From NCBI RefSeq assembly GCF_010998615.1, contig NZ_JAAEAH010000019.1, forward strand, positions 43,535-107,534: a stretch of 64,000 bases of DNA, in the 5' to 3' direction. Below the pieces are notes generated by a model, which was given only the letters and a program-made list of their open reading frames with translations, did not search any database and was not told where the DNA came from. Below are positions 31,401-39,419 of this stretch, one piece after another. How positions within the stretch are numbered: the stretch's first letter is position 1; every line of letters begins with the position of its first letter. The DNA is from Myxococcus sp. CA023 (lineage in GTDB: Bacteria; Myxococcota; Myxococcia; Myxococcales; Myxococcaceae). The position numbers and the translations under genes were made by a program.

Positions 31401-32507
31401 ATGACAATGGGCACGATGGCCGCGCAAGTCACGGATGGAGAGTCGCTCCAGTTCGCCCTGGATGACATCAAGGACTACGCCATTTTCATGGTTGACCTTG
31501 AGGGGCGCATCGCGAGTTGGAACGCGGGCGCGGAGCGAAACAAGGGCTACAGCGCGCAGGAGGTTGTCGGCAAGCCCTTCAGCATTCTCTTTGCGCCCGA
31601 GGACATCCAGAGCGGGCAACCCGCGCGCGAGATGCGCTTGGCGCTCGAACGAGGCGTCTACATGGGCGAGGGTGTACGCGTCCGGAAGGATGGCTCTCGC
31701 TTCGATGCGGAGGTGACGCTGCGACTCATCTTGGACGATGCCGGCCAACCTCGTGGCTTCGTCAAGGTGACCCGGGACATCACAGAGCGCAGACGAGCCC
31801 AGGAGGCCGAACGAAAGCGCATCGAATTCGAGAAGGAACTCATTGGCATCGTGAGCCACGACCTGCGCAGTCCCCTTAACGCGATCCTGCTCTCCGCCAC
31901 CCAGCTCCTGCGTCGTCAGGGCATCGACGCCCTACAGGCCCGGGGCCTCGTCAGAATCGTCTCATCGGCGGAGCGAGCGGCGCGGCTGATTGGCGACCTG
32001 CTCGACTTCACCCAGGCTCGCCTCGGGGATGGCTTGGCCATCCATCGAAGACCCACCGACCTTCAAGGGCTTGCCCTGCAGGTGGTGGAAGAGGTGCGCC
32101 TGAGCAATCCCGGAAGAGAAGTACAGATGGAACACAGCGGTGATGGAACGGGGGACTGGGACCTGGACCGTATTGCGCAGTTGCTCGTCAATCTCCTCAT
32201 CAATGCGCTGAGGTATGGAGCGCGTGACCGCCCCGTGCGACTGATAACCCGAGGGGACGCTGATGACAGCGTGGACATCGAGGTCCACAACTGGGGCGAG
32301 CCGATTCCTCCCGGTGAACTCCCGTACCTGTTCGAGCGACTGTCGCGAGGGCCCCGCGTGCCGGGCAAGCCCCAGGGAGGTATTGGGCTGGGCCTTTTCA
32401 TCGCCAATCAGGTCGTGCGTGCTCACGAAGGCACCATCCAGGTGTTCTCAAGCAGGGAGAATGGCACGACGTTCACCGTCCGACTGCCTCGCCGAGCTTC
32501 GTCGTGA
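31401..32507 (+). CDS. PAS-domain sensor histidine kinase
   Basis: A cytoplasmic 368-residue sensor kinase without membrane helices. A PAS domain (about 15-130, DIKDYAIFMVDLEGRIASWNAGAERNKGYSA...) ends with the VTRDITERRR linker, then the dimerisation domain with SHDLRSPLN (phosphorylated His153) and the ATPase domain with the N box LLVNLLINALRYG, a VHNWGEPIP box in place of the usual DXGXG, and GGIGLGLFIANQVVRAHEG. The PAS domain suggests sensing of a small ligand, redox state or light. No response regulator lies next to it, as for many orphan kinases in myxobacteria. Confidence 0.9.
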   Translation: MTMGTMAAQVTDGESLQFALDDIKDYAIFMVDLEGRIASWNAGAERNKGYSAQEVVGKPFSILFAPEDIQSGQPAREMRLALERGVYMGEGVRVRKDGSRFDAEVTLRLILDDAGQPRGFVKVTRDITERRRAQEAERKRIEFEKELIGIVSHDLRSPLNAILLSATQLLRRQGIDALQARGLVRIVSSAERAARLIGDLLDFTQARLGDGLAIHRRPTDLQGLALQVVEEVRLSNPGREVQMEHSGDGTGDWDLDRIAQLLVNLLINALRYGARDRPVRLITRGDADDSVDIEVHNWGEPIPPGELPYLFERLSRGPRVPGKPQGGIGLGLFIANQVVRAHEGTIQVFSSRENGTTFTVRLPRRASS

Positions 32508-32634
32508 GCGCGAGCGGCCTGCTCACACGAGCGACTGCGGTTCCCAGATTTATCAGCAGACGGGATGCTACAAAGCAGCTCTCTGATTCAGCTCGCCGGA
32601 AGCCCCTGGAGTTGCCCCCGTCAAATCGGACAGC

Positions 32635-32900
32635 TCAGGCTTGGGAGTTAGCAATACGGAATTCGCGGGGTGACATCATCTTCAATGCGCGATGAGGGTG
32701 GCAGTGGTTGTCGTCGTCAAACCAGTTGTCGCGCTTGAACGTCTTCACGAACGCCTCGGCCATGCCGTTGCTTTCCGGGGAGTAGGCGGGCGTGGTGGAC
32801 ACCCGCAGGCCGAGGCTCCGGCCGAAATCGCGGCTGCGCTGGACGGAGGTGGACGTCGAGACGATCTTCAGGAGGTGCGGCGTAGCCTGAGAGGCTCGTC
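32635..32900 (-). mobile_element. IS3-family transposase OrfB remnant (3' end)
   Basis: The minus-strand frame reads SRDFGRSLGLRVSTTPAYSPESNGMAEAFVKTFKRDNW and FDDDNHCHPHRALKMMSPREF before a TGA at 32637, the C-terminus of an IS3-family integrase (the YSPESNGMAE motif contains the catalytic Glu). About 15-20 residues usual between the KRD and WFDD parts are missing, and the N-terminal two thirds of OrfB is absent, so it is an inactive fragment. Confidence 0.85.
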
Positions 32901-32964
32901 TCCAACTGGAGGGCCTCGGCGCGTGGCCTGGGCCCTCCAGCGTCCCATGGGCTCGGAGGTGGGC

Positions 32965-33609
32965 TCAGAGGTGCAGCCGGTAGCCCACGCCCGCGGCGAG
33001 GAAGCCGCCGAGGTTGGTGTCACCGGTGGTCAGGAAGTCCACGCGGGTGAAGTGGTAGTGGACCTCGGCGAAGATGCCACCGGGGCCGAGCTTGTACTCG
33101 GCGCCGCCGAGGAACTGGAAGCCCACGGTGGCCTCGGACTCGGTGTACGTGCTGTCAAAGGCCTCTGTCTCCGCGCGATGTAGGTAGAGGCCGGGGCCGG
33201 CGCCCACGTAGGGGGTGAGGGTGCCCTCGAGGAGGGTTCCATCGAAGCGGTAGACGGCGGATAGCAGGATGGCCATCTCGCGCTCGGTGAGCGTGTAGGG
33301 GGCGTCCGCCGGGAGCTGCGGGTCGCCGAGCGTGCCGCTGACCTGCGGCTGGTGGAAGTTGAACTCGGCGACGATGGCCAGGCGGTTGCCCAGCAGAGGG
33401 GTGATGTAGCCCGCCTCGGCGCCAAGGAAGACGGCACCGCTGAGCGGGGTGGTCGTCTTGAAGAAGCCCAGTTTGGGAGCCAGGAGGAGGCGGCCTCCGG
33501 GCTCCTGGGCGGCCGTGGCGGCGCTCTCCTGGGTGGGCGTGGGGGGCGCCTGCGACGGCGCGGGCGTCTGGGCGAGCGCCAGGAGGGTGAGAAGGGGAAG
33601 GGCGTTCAT
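32965..33609 (-). CDS. outer-membrane beta-barrel protein (OmpA/OprF-barrel style)
   Basis: A 214-residue exported protein with a signal peptide (1-13, cut near LALAQ), a Pro/Ala/Thr-rich linker (about 14-38) and an eight-strand-like barrel of alternating residues (LLLAPKLGFFKTT, FLGAEAGYITPLL, LAIVAEFNFHQPQV, LTPYVGAGPGLYLHRA, VGFQFLGGAEYKL, IFAEVHYHFTRVDF), ending AAGVGYRLHL with Leu at the end. Function unknown. It follows the large lipoprotein gene by about 20 bases on the same strand, so the two probably form one unit. Confidence 0.75.
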   Translation of the reverse strand: MNALPLLTLLALAQTPAPSQAPPTPTQESAATAAQEPGGRLLLAPKLGFFKTTTPLSGAVFLGAEAGYITPLLGNRLAIVAEFNFHQPQVSGTLGDPQLPADAPYTLTEREMAILLSAVYRFDGTLLEGTLTPYVGAGPGLYLHRAETEAFDSTYTESEATVGFQFLGGAEYKLGPGGIFAEVHYHFTRVDFLTTGDTNLGGFLAAGVGYRLHL

Positions 33610-33629
33610 GGTGGTGCGCTCCCGGGGGC

Positions 33630-36600
33630 CTAGTAGACGAGGCGCTCGACGGTGTCGGTGGGTGTGCCGCCCGCGTCATTGGGGAAGCCGCCCGCGGCGT
33701 AGACGAAGGCGCGGAAGAGGACGTTGCCGGAGAGGTAGCGCGGACCGCCGCTCAGGTAGGACACCGAGGCGGCGTCGAGGGGGCCGTCGAAGCTGGTGGA
33801 CTCCGTGCACTTCGCGGGCACTGGCCCAGCCCTGCCGCAGACGAGGTTGGAGTGGACGGCGAAGCCCGTGCCGCCCGTGGCGCCCGCCTGGAAGAGGTAG
33901 TTGGCCACGACCTCGGTCCAGCCTCCGTGCGTGCTGGTGGTGTTGTAGGTGGCCTGGGTGAAGAGTATGGGCGCGGGGCTGGGAAACCCCAGCATCTTCA
34001 CCTGGGTCGTCTCGATGATGCCGGCACCCGTGAGCGGAGCGCCGCCCGCGTCGCCTCCCACCACGAGGAGCCAGGCGTCATGGTTGTTTTCCGGCGAGGT
34101 GGTGGGGAAGGCATCGGGGGCGGTGAGCGATCTGGCGACGGCGAGCGAGTGCCGCTGGCGCGCCCGGCTGAGGTGGCCCACGGGCCCGAAGGAGCTCAGG
34201 TCCGCGGTGTTGGCGGCGAAGGTGGCATACTCGAGGGACGTCAGGCTCGCGCCGGCGCTGGGGCAGCGGGGGCCCGCCGGGGAGCAGAAGCCGCCGACCA
34301 CGTACACGGTGTCGTCCACGAGCCGGGCGGCGGTGTTGCCGCGCCCCTGGTACAGGGGGGCCACGCTGGCCCACTTGCCGAGGGCTCCGGGAGGCAGCGG
34401 CGCATCGCCCGCTGGCGTCTTCGAGCCATTGTCGGTGTAGCTCACCTCGGGCAGGGGCGAGCCCGTGCAGGCCGCGGCGGGCACCTCGTCGAGCAGCAGC
34501 TCGCTGCCCGAGACCGCGTTGGCGGCCACAGTGCGGTAGACGCGGTAGCTCGCGGCGCCGGGGATGCAGGGCCAGGCGAGCGTGGTGGAGCCTCCGCCTG
34601 CGGCATTGATCTTCACCGGGTGCTCGTCCGAGGGCAGCGTCTCTCCGCCCGGGTTCTTGGGGTCATCGGCGGCGCGGAGGGCCGACACGCGGTAGTAGAA
34701 GGCCCCCGCGGGCAGGGAGCCGCCCGTGCCCGGGGTAGGCGGCAGGAGCGCGGGGGCATCCGCCACCTTGAGGACCTGGGCGCGCTCCACGGTGTCCATC
34801 GTCGTGCCTGCGTCCCGGATGCCGCCGATGACGACGAGGTAGGAGGTGTCTCCGGGGACGGTGCGCACGACGGCGGTGTGGCCGCTCCGGGGCGCCGGGG
34901 CCGCGCCCGCGCCCAGCGGTGAGCGCCCGAGCGTGCGGAAGGTGCAGGTGAGCCCGGTGCACTGGCCGCCGAGCTCACCGAAGAGCGTGACGGGGGCCAT
35001 CTCGACGGAGGCGAGAGCGGTGGTGCCGTTGGTTCCGCCTAGTGCGTACAGGTACGGCTGGCCGAGGTCATCCGTGGCGACCACGAGGGGGAAGCTGGCG
35101 CGCGGTCCGGTCAGCTTCGTCGTGAGGGGCGCGACCTTGCTCGCCTCGTTCGTCGGGTTGGCGGAGGGGTCGGTGACGATGAGGCCCGAGTAGTTGGCGT
35201 AGGCCGGGTTGTTCGTGTTCTGCACGCGCACCACGTAGAGTCCCTCGGAGAGGCTGAAGCCTCCGGTGGCCGCCACCTGGGTGCCGATGGGGGTGTACTC
35301 GACGCACTGGTCCGCAGCCACGTTGGTGACGAGCGCGCGCAGCTCGGTGGTACTCGCCGTGCCGGTGGCGGTGAGCTCACACGCGCGGATGTTCTGGCTG
35401 CCGATGGGCTTGAGGAGGAGCTGCACCTTGGCGTTGGCGCCGAAGTTGCTGCCCGTCACCACCAGCGGGTTGGCGGAGTCGGTCAGGCCGTTGGTGGTGA
35501 TGGCGCTCGGCGCGATGGAAGAGATGGAGGGCGGCGGGTCCTCCAACACGGTGAAGCCGTTCTCCGCGGACACCTCGCCGATGGCTCCGCTCGGGTCCTT
35601 CACGCGCAAGGTGTAGGGGCCGCCGGGGACGATGCCGTTGGGGCACTCGGGGTCGGTGAGGGGCAGCGCCGCGTCGCCTGAGCAGGTGGGCACCACCGCG
35701 GTGACGGTATTGCCGTTGACGAAGGCCGCGCGCCGCAGGGGAATTTCCACGAGCTTCGTGGGGGCCGCTTTCAGCGGCGCGAACAGGGCGATCTCCGGCA
35801 GGCCTCCGGAGAAGGGCTGCTCGTCATTGTTGGAGGGCGTATTGAAGAGGGTGATGGGCTGGTTCTGCCGCCGCCAGCCGAAGCGCGGGTCGATGTTGAG
35901 CGTGCCCAGGCGCGCGAAGCTGACGTCGAGCCCCAGGGGCAAGGTGAAGGCACAGCCGTCGGGGTTGGTGAGCACCACGTCGTAGGTGCCCTCGGGGGTG
36001 TTGGGGGGAACTTTCGCCGTCACCCGGGTCGCGGACACCACCGCTGCGTCGGTGAGTGTCACCTCGGGGCGGTTGGTGCCGCGGATGACCACGGTGGGCA
36101 CCTCGCCCGTGCGGAAGCCCGTGCCCACGAGCTCCACCGAGAAGGGCGTCGTCTGGGTGAAGCCCTCCGGCGCGGTGGCGCTGGTGAGCGTGGGAGGAGG
36201 CACCACGAGCAGGGCGTCGGCGAGCTGTCCGGTGGTGCCGCTCGGGTTCTTCACCTCCACCGTGTAGCTGCCGGGCGCCAGCTCCTGAGCGGGCGAGGTG
36301 TCGCGCGTGGGCACGTCCAGGCCGAGCTGGTTGGCGCTGACGAAGAAGACGCGCTCTCTGGGGAGCGTGGCGGTGGAGGGGCCCCGCAGCGTCACCTCGG
36401 ACAGGCCCACTCGGGGTGAGTCCGTGAGGACGTCCTGGGGCATGGGGGCGAAGCCGCTACCGGCCAGCGACACACGCCAGCCGGTGGTGCCTCCCTGCGC
36501 GTTGCAGACGCGGGCGGGCAGGAGGTCGGGCTGCCGCGGGCTGGTGGCTCCGGAGACGGTCGGGGTCGGCCCCTCGATGGTGCGGGAGCACGCCATGAGG

Positions 36601-36632
36601 GTGAACAGCGCTGCTACAACGGGAAAGCGCAA
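33630..36632 (-). CDS. large lipoprotein with IPT/TIG and Kelch-like repeats
   Basis: A 1000-residue surface lipoprotein: lipobox LMAC with Cys15. The N-terminal half (about 30-500) has IPT/TIG immunoglobulin-like domains, each with a GTGF or GSNFG turn and a GTYDVVLTNPDG or PGSYTVEVKNPSG strand. The C-terminal half has Kelch-like propeller blades (LYALGGTNGTTALASVEMAP, YLVVIGGIRDAGT, VYVVGGFC, WLLVVGGDAGG, FVYAAGGFPNDAGG) around a fibronectin-like insert (about 660-735). This looks like an adhesin or surface scaffold. It lies with a barrel-protein gene between two IS3 fragments. Confidence 0.8.
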   Translation of the reverse strand: MRFPVVAALFTLMACSRTIEGPTPTVSGATSPRQPDLLPARVCNAQGGTTGWRVSLAGSGFAPMPQDVLTDSPRVGLSEVTLRGPSTATLPRERVFFVSANQLGLDVPTRDTSPAQELAPGSYTVEVKNPSGTTGQLADALLVVPPPTLTSATAPEGFTQTTPFSVELVGTGFRTGEVPTVVIRGTNRPEVTLTDAAVVSATRVTAKVPPNTPEGTYDVVLTNPDGCAFTLPLGLDVSFARLGTLNIDPRFGWRRQNQPITLFNTPSNNDEQPFSGGLPEIALFAPLKAAPTKLVEIPLRRAAFVNGNTVTAVVPTCSGDAALPLTDPECPNGIVPGGPYTLRVKDPSGAIGEVSAENGFTVLEDPPPSISSIAPSAITTNGLTDSANPLVVTGSNFGANAKVQLLLKPIGSQNIRACELTATGTASTTELRALVTNVAADQCVEYTPIGTQVAATGGFSLSEGLYVVRVQNTNNPAYANYSGLIVTDPSANPTNEASKVAPLTTKLTGPRASFPLVVATDDLGQPYLYALGGTNGTTALASVEMAPVTLFGELGGQCTGLTCTFRTLGRSPLGAGAAPAPRSGHTAVVRTVPGDTSYLVVIGGIRDAGTTMDTVERAQVLKVADAPALLPPTPGTGGSLPAGAFYYRVSALRAADDPKNPGGETLPSDEHPVKINAAGGGSTTLAWPCIPGAASYRVYRTVAANAVSGSELLLDEVPAAACTGSPLPEVSYTDNGSKTPAGDAPLPPGALGKWASVAPLYQGRGNTAARLVDDTVYVVGGFCSPAGPRCPSAGASLTSLEYATFAANTADLSSFGPVGHLSRARQRHSLAVARSLTAPDAFPTTSPENNHDAWLLVVGGDAGGAPLTGAGIIETTQVKMLGFPSPAPILFTQATYNTTSTHGGWTEVVANYLFQAGATGGTGFAVHSNLVCGRAGPVPAKCTESTSFDGPLDAASVSYLSGGPRYLSGNVLFRAFVYAAGGFPNDAGGTPTDTVERLVY

Positions 36633-36722
36633 GGGGGTTTCTCCTCAGTCAGAACGAGGTTCGACCTTACTCTTGGAAAGATGAGAGTCCCCTGTTTCCT
36701 TGGATATCGCTGATGTGATGGA

Positions 36723-36969
36723 AGTGTGTTACGGACACGGGCCAGGGCAAGCCGGGCGCGCTCTCCAGCGAGGAGCGGGCGGAACTCTCCAGGCTGCGCA
36801 AGCGCGTGTGCCAGCTCGAGATAGAGCGAGGCCTGCTAAGAAATGCAGCGGTTTTCTTCGCGAAGGAGATGAAGTGAATTTCCGCTTCATCCACGCGAAG
36901 AAGGCCTCAACGTCGGTGGCCTTCATGTGCCGCCAGTTGGGCGTCTCCTGCTCGGGCAGCTATTCCTGG
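36723..36969 (+). mobile_element. IS3-family remnant: OrfA tail and OrfB head
   Basis: Plus-strand frame one reads a leucine-zipper OrfA end (ALSSEERAELSRLRKRV, then AAVFFAKEMK and TGA at 36877). The overlapping frame starts OrfB at GTG 36874: NFRFIHAKKASTSVAFMCRQLGVSCSGSYSW, which then breaks off at about 36969. Both are typical of IS3-family elements. It ends inside the 3' end of the minus-strand gene at 36960 and complements, in the opposite direction, the OrfB tail at 32635. Confidence 0.85.
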
Positions 36970-37757
36970 TCGTCGTTGACGAGCGCGTCCGGGTTTGTGA
37001 ACAGCTCGTCGGCGCGCTCCGACAACGCCAGGCGCAGCAACCTCGGGTTGGCCCCGTCGACCGTGAAGGCACAGGGCATGTCGCGCAGCAGGTAGACTCG
37101 CTGTTTGGAGGTGATCTCGTCAGGCAGCTCACCGAAGGTGAGGTACGTGTGGGTGGGGACGGTGATGGGCTCGCCGGTGTTCGGGTAGGTGTCCTCCAGC
37201 GGCGGTGACTGATCCTTGCGCCGGGCACTCTGGCGCGAATATGCGGCATCCGTCATGTCGAAGCGAAGGAAACACTGGTCCTTGCGCGTCGGCAGGAGGA
37301 TTTCGGAGAAGCCGTTGGCCACGTCGACGGAGTATGCGGTGACAGTGCCGGACGTGGAGTCCGTCAGCTTCACCTCGTGATGGCCCCGGCTGACCTCGAA
37401 GTTGAAGTGGTCATCTTCCCGGCTTCGCTCCCGAGTCGGGAGCCCGTCCACGACCAACTCCACGGCGCCGCCTCCCACCGTCACGACGTGTAGCGTGCCG
37501 TTTCCGAAGTAACGAAAGGCCAGGGATGCGAGGGCCGTGCCCACGAACCCGACTACAACGACCACCACGGCAAAGATCTGAACCTTGCGAAGCACAGGGG
37601 CCCCATTCCAGGTCGACCGACGACCCGAGCACGCGGGACGGTAGTCCACCACCACGAATGCCGGGAGAAAACCGGGTGGGACGTCTTCACTTGTTCCGGG
37701 GGAACGTATCGGTGGAAGTGCATCGTTGAGGCAAACGTTCACAGTCGACGTGTTCAC
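36960..37757 (-). CDS. hypothetical membrane-anchored protein
   Basis: A 265-residue protein with a single membrane helix at about 58-80 (VQIFAVVVVVVGFVGTALASLAF) and an extracytoplasmic domain of about 180 residues beginning GTLHVVTVGGGAVELVVDG. GTG 37595 would give a 211-residue form starting just before the helix, and may be the true start, since the first 54 residues are Pro-rich and unlike the rest. Its stop lies inside an IS3 fragment, so the original C-terminus may have been cut off by that insertion. No family recognised. Confidence 0.5.
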   Translation of the reverse strand: MNTSTVNVCLNDALPPIRSPGTSEDVPPGFLPAFVVVDYRPACSGRRSTWNGAPVLRKVQIFAVVVVVVGFVGTALASLAFRYFGNGTLHVVTVGGGAVELVVDGLPTRERSREDDHFNFEVSRGHHEVKLTDSTSGTVTAYSVDVANGFSEILLPTRKDQCFLRFDMTDAAYSRQSARRKDQSPPLEDTYPNTGEPITVPTHTYLTFGELPDEITSKQRVYLLRDMPCAFTVDGANPRLLRLALSERADELFTNPDALVNDDQE

Positions 37758-37823
37758 GTCGAATGCATCAGGACAGACAATCGTGGCTGCCTCTTCGGGC
37801 AGGTTTGGGAATCGCCCCGCGGC

Positions 37824-39419
37824 CTAAAGCCATTCAAACTCAGGGCCCCGAATGGGGTCTGTGGTGAGGATGAACGTGCCCTGGAGCATTTCAATCAACT
37901 CCAGTGGGCCCACCACAGGCTGCTTCGGGGACGAGGGGGGACCTCGTTGCCCCGAATGCATCAACCTCCCATCTTCCAGGAGAATGGCCCAGCGCACTTC
38001 GCCTGCTCTGTCGGAGTGGGGGAAATGACAGTGTCGCGCCACCGCGGCGCGTGCACTCGTGGGGAGCTCGGGCAGCGGCGTCATGCGTGGGGGCGCCACG
38101 AGCCTTCCGTTGGAATGGAAGCGAACTTCCGCCAGCATGGGCTGTCGAGGGTTCTTCAGCGACGCCGCTACCAGGGCCGCATGGACGTGGCCCGAATCAT
38201 CAATCCAGACGCCCGGCTCGGAATCAGGTAGCGCGCTTAGCCCTCGGAGGAGGGTGCTCGCCACTCGGCTCAGACGACCGGCGCTCGTGGCTCGCACGTG
38301 CTGGACTTCCAGCCCTCCTGCGGCCTCGCTCACGAGCACGATGCTGATGCCATTTCCCACGGACCCGGGCTGCAGCGTGGCGCGAGCGCTCAGGGGCACG
38401 GATGGGAGCTTCACGCGCCCCACTTCCTTTCCGGGTGTGACTTTGAGGGCATCCATGCTCGACTGAAATCGCAAGAGTCGGAGCCCTCTTCCCCCAGCCT
38501 CCACGATGGGGACGAAGAGCTCTCCGGCATGTGTCTCCAGGGGCGGACGGATGAGCCTCTCTGGCGGCGCCTCCAGGTCAAAGCGGAAGGGCTCCGTGAG
38601 CGTCGCGGGCGGAGCCAGGGCGAGAATCGACGCACCCTGGCGCCACAGGACCCAGCTCACGGCCTCACCGCCCGGCGCATCGTTCGTCCACGGCGCCAGC
38701 GCGTCGGATGCACCTGGCGCCACCGCTCCCAGCACTTTCGAGGTTCGCCGGGAGACGCCGCGTCCGGCCTCGTCCGTCTCGTCCACGAAGACGGCCTGCA
38801 TCAGCAGGGTCTGCTCCTCCATGTGCTGGAGCCACACGGTGCCAACCCCGGAGTACGCCCCGCCTCCAATCATCACTCCCGCCGACGCGGAGTCTGGCCG
38901 TCCTGTCACGACGTCGAATTCGACCGGCGCGGACACCGTGTCGATACCCGCGGCCTGAAGTCTCGCGGTCAGGCGGTAACGGCCGGGCTGGCGGATGGGC
39001 GCCCATTCCTGGAGCGGCACGACGGACTCGAGTACGCGTCCCGAGCCCAGCCGGACCTGGGGTGCGACGACGCCACCGAGCGGCTGCGTGCCCTCACGCT
39101 CGATGACTGTGTAGTGATTGACGGTATGGCCCTTCGGGTACTCGGGGCCCGTGACGGTGTACGTCAGGGATTGGTCCGAGTGCCGGAAGGGGTCGGGAAA
39201 CTCCAGGGGTGTGGCGCTCTCGTTGGATAGGGCGATGCGCACGTCCATGTCTTCTGAGGTGACGAGCTGCGCCTTGGACAATCTGAGTTGGATGCGCATG
39301 GGCACACCTCCAGAGGGTGGGGACGGTGCCGTCTTGACTTGGGACGGCGTGGGGACGGGGTTTGCCGCCGACAGGGTCAGCACGAGCAGCCACGGCCCGG
39401 AGAGGACGGAGGCGCTCAT
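37824..39419 (-). CDS. hypothetical secreted protein in a protease cluster
   Basis: A 531-residue exported protein: signal peptide (about 1-18, MSASVLSGPWLLVLTLSAAN), an Ig-like N-terminal region (about 40-165, MRIQLRLSKAQLVTSEDMDVRIALSNES and GRYRLTARLQAAG) and a C-terminal beta-propeller-like region (about 170-510) with repeated strands such as SWVLWRQGASILALAPP and EVRWAILLEDGRLMHSG. Its ATG overlaps the TGA of the metzincin-like gene upstream (ATGA), so they are translationally coupled. No family recognised. Confidence 0.6.
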   Translation of the reverse strand: MSASVLSGPWLLVLTLSAANPVPTPSQVKTAPSPPSGGVPMRIQLRLSKAQLVTSEDMDVRIALSNESATPLEFPDPFRHSDQSLTYTVTGPEYPKGHTVNHYTVIEREGTQPLGGVVAPQVRLGSGRVLESVVPLQEWAPIRQPGRYRLTARLQAAGIDTVSAPVEFDVVTGRPDSASAGVMIGGGAYSGVGTVWLQHMEEQTLLMQAVFVDETDEAGRGVSRRTSKVLGAVAPGASDALAPWTNDAPGGEAVSWVLWRQGASILALAPPATLTEPFRFDLEAPPERLIRPPLETHAGELFVPIVEAGGRGLRLLRFQSSMDALKVTPGKEVGRVKLPSVPLSARATLQPGSVGNGISIVLVSEAAGGLEVQHVRATSAGRLSRVASTLLRGLSALPDSEPGVWIDDSGHVHAALVAASLKNPRQPMLAEVRFHSNGRLVAPPRMTPLPELPTSARAAVARHCHFPHSDRAGEVRWAILLEDGRLMHSGQRGPPSSPKQPVVGPLELIEMLQGTFILTTDPIRGPEFEWL

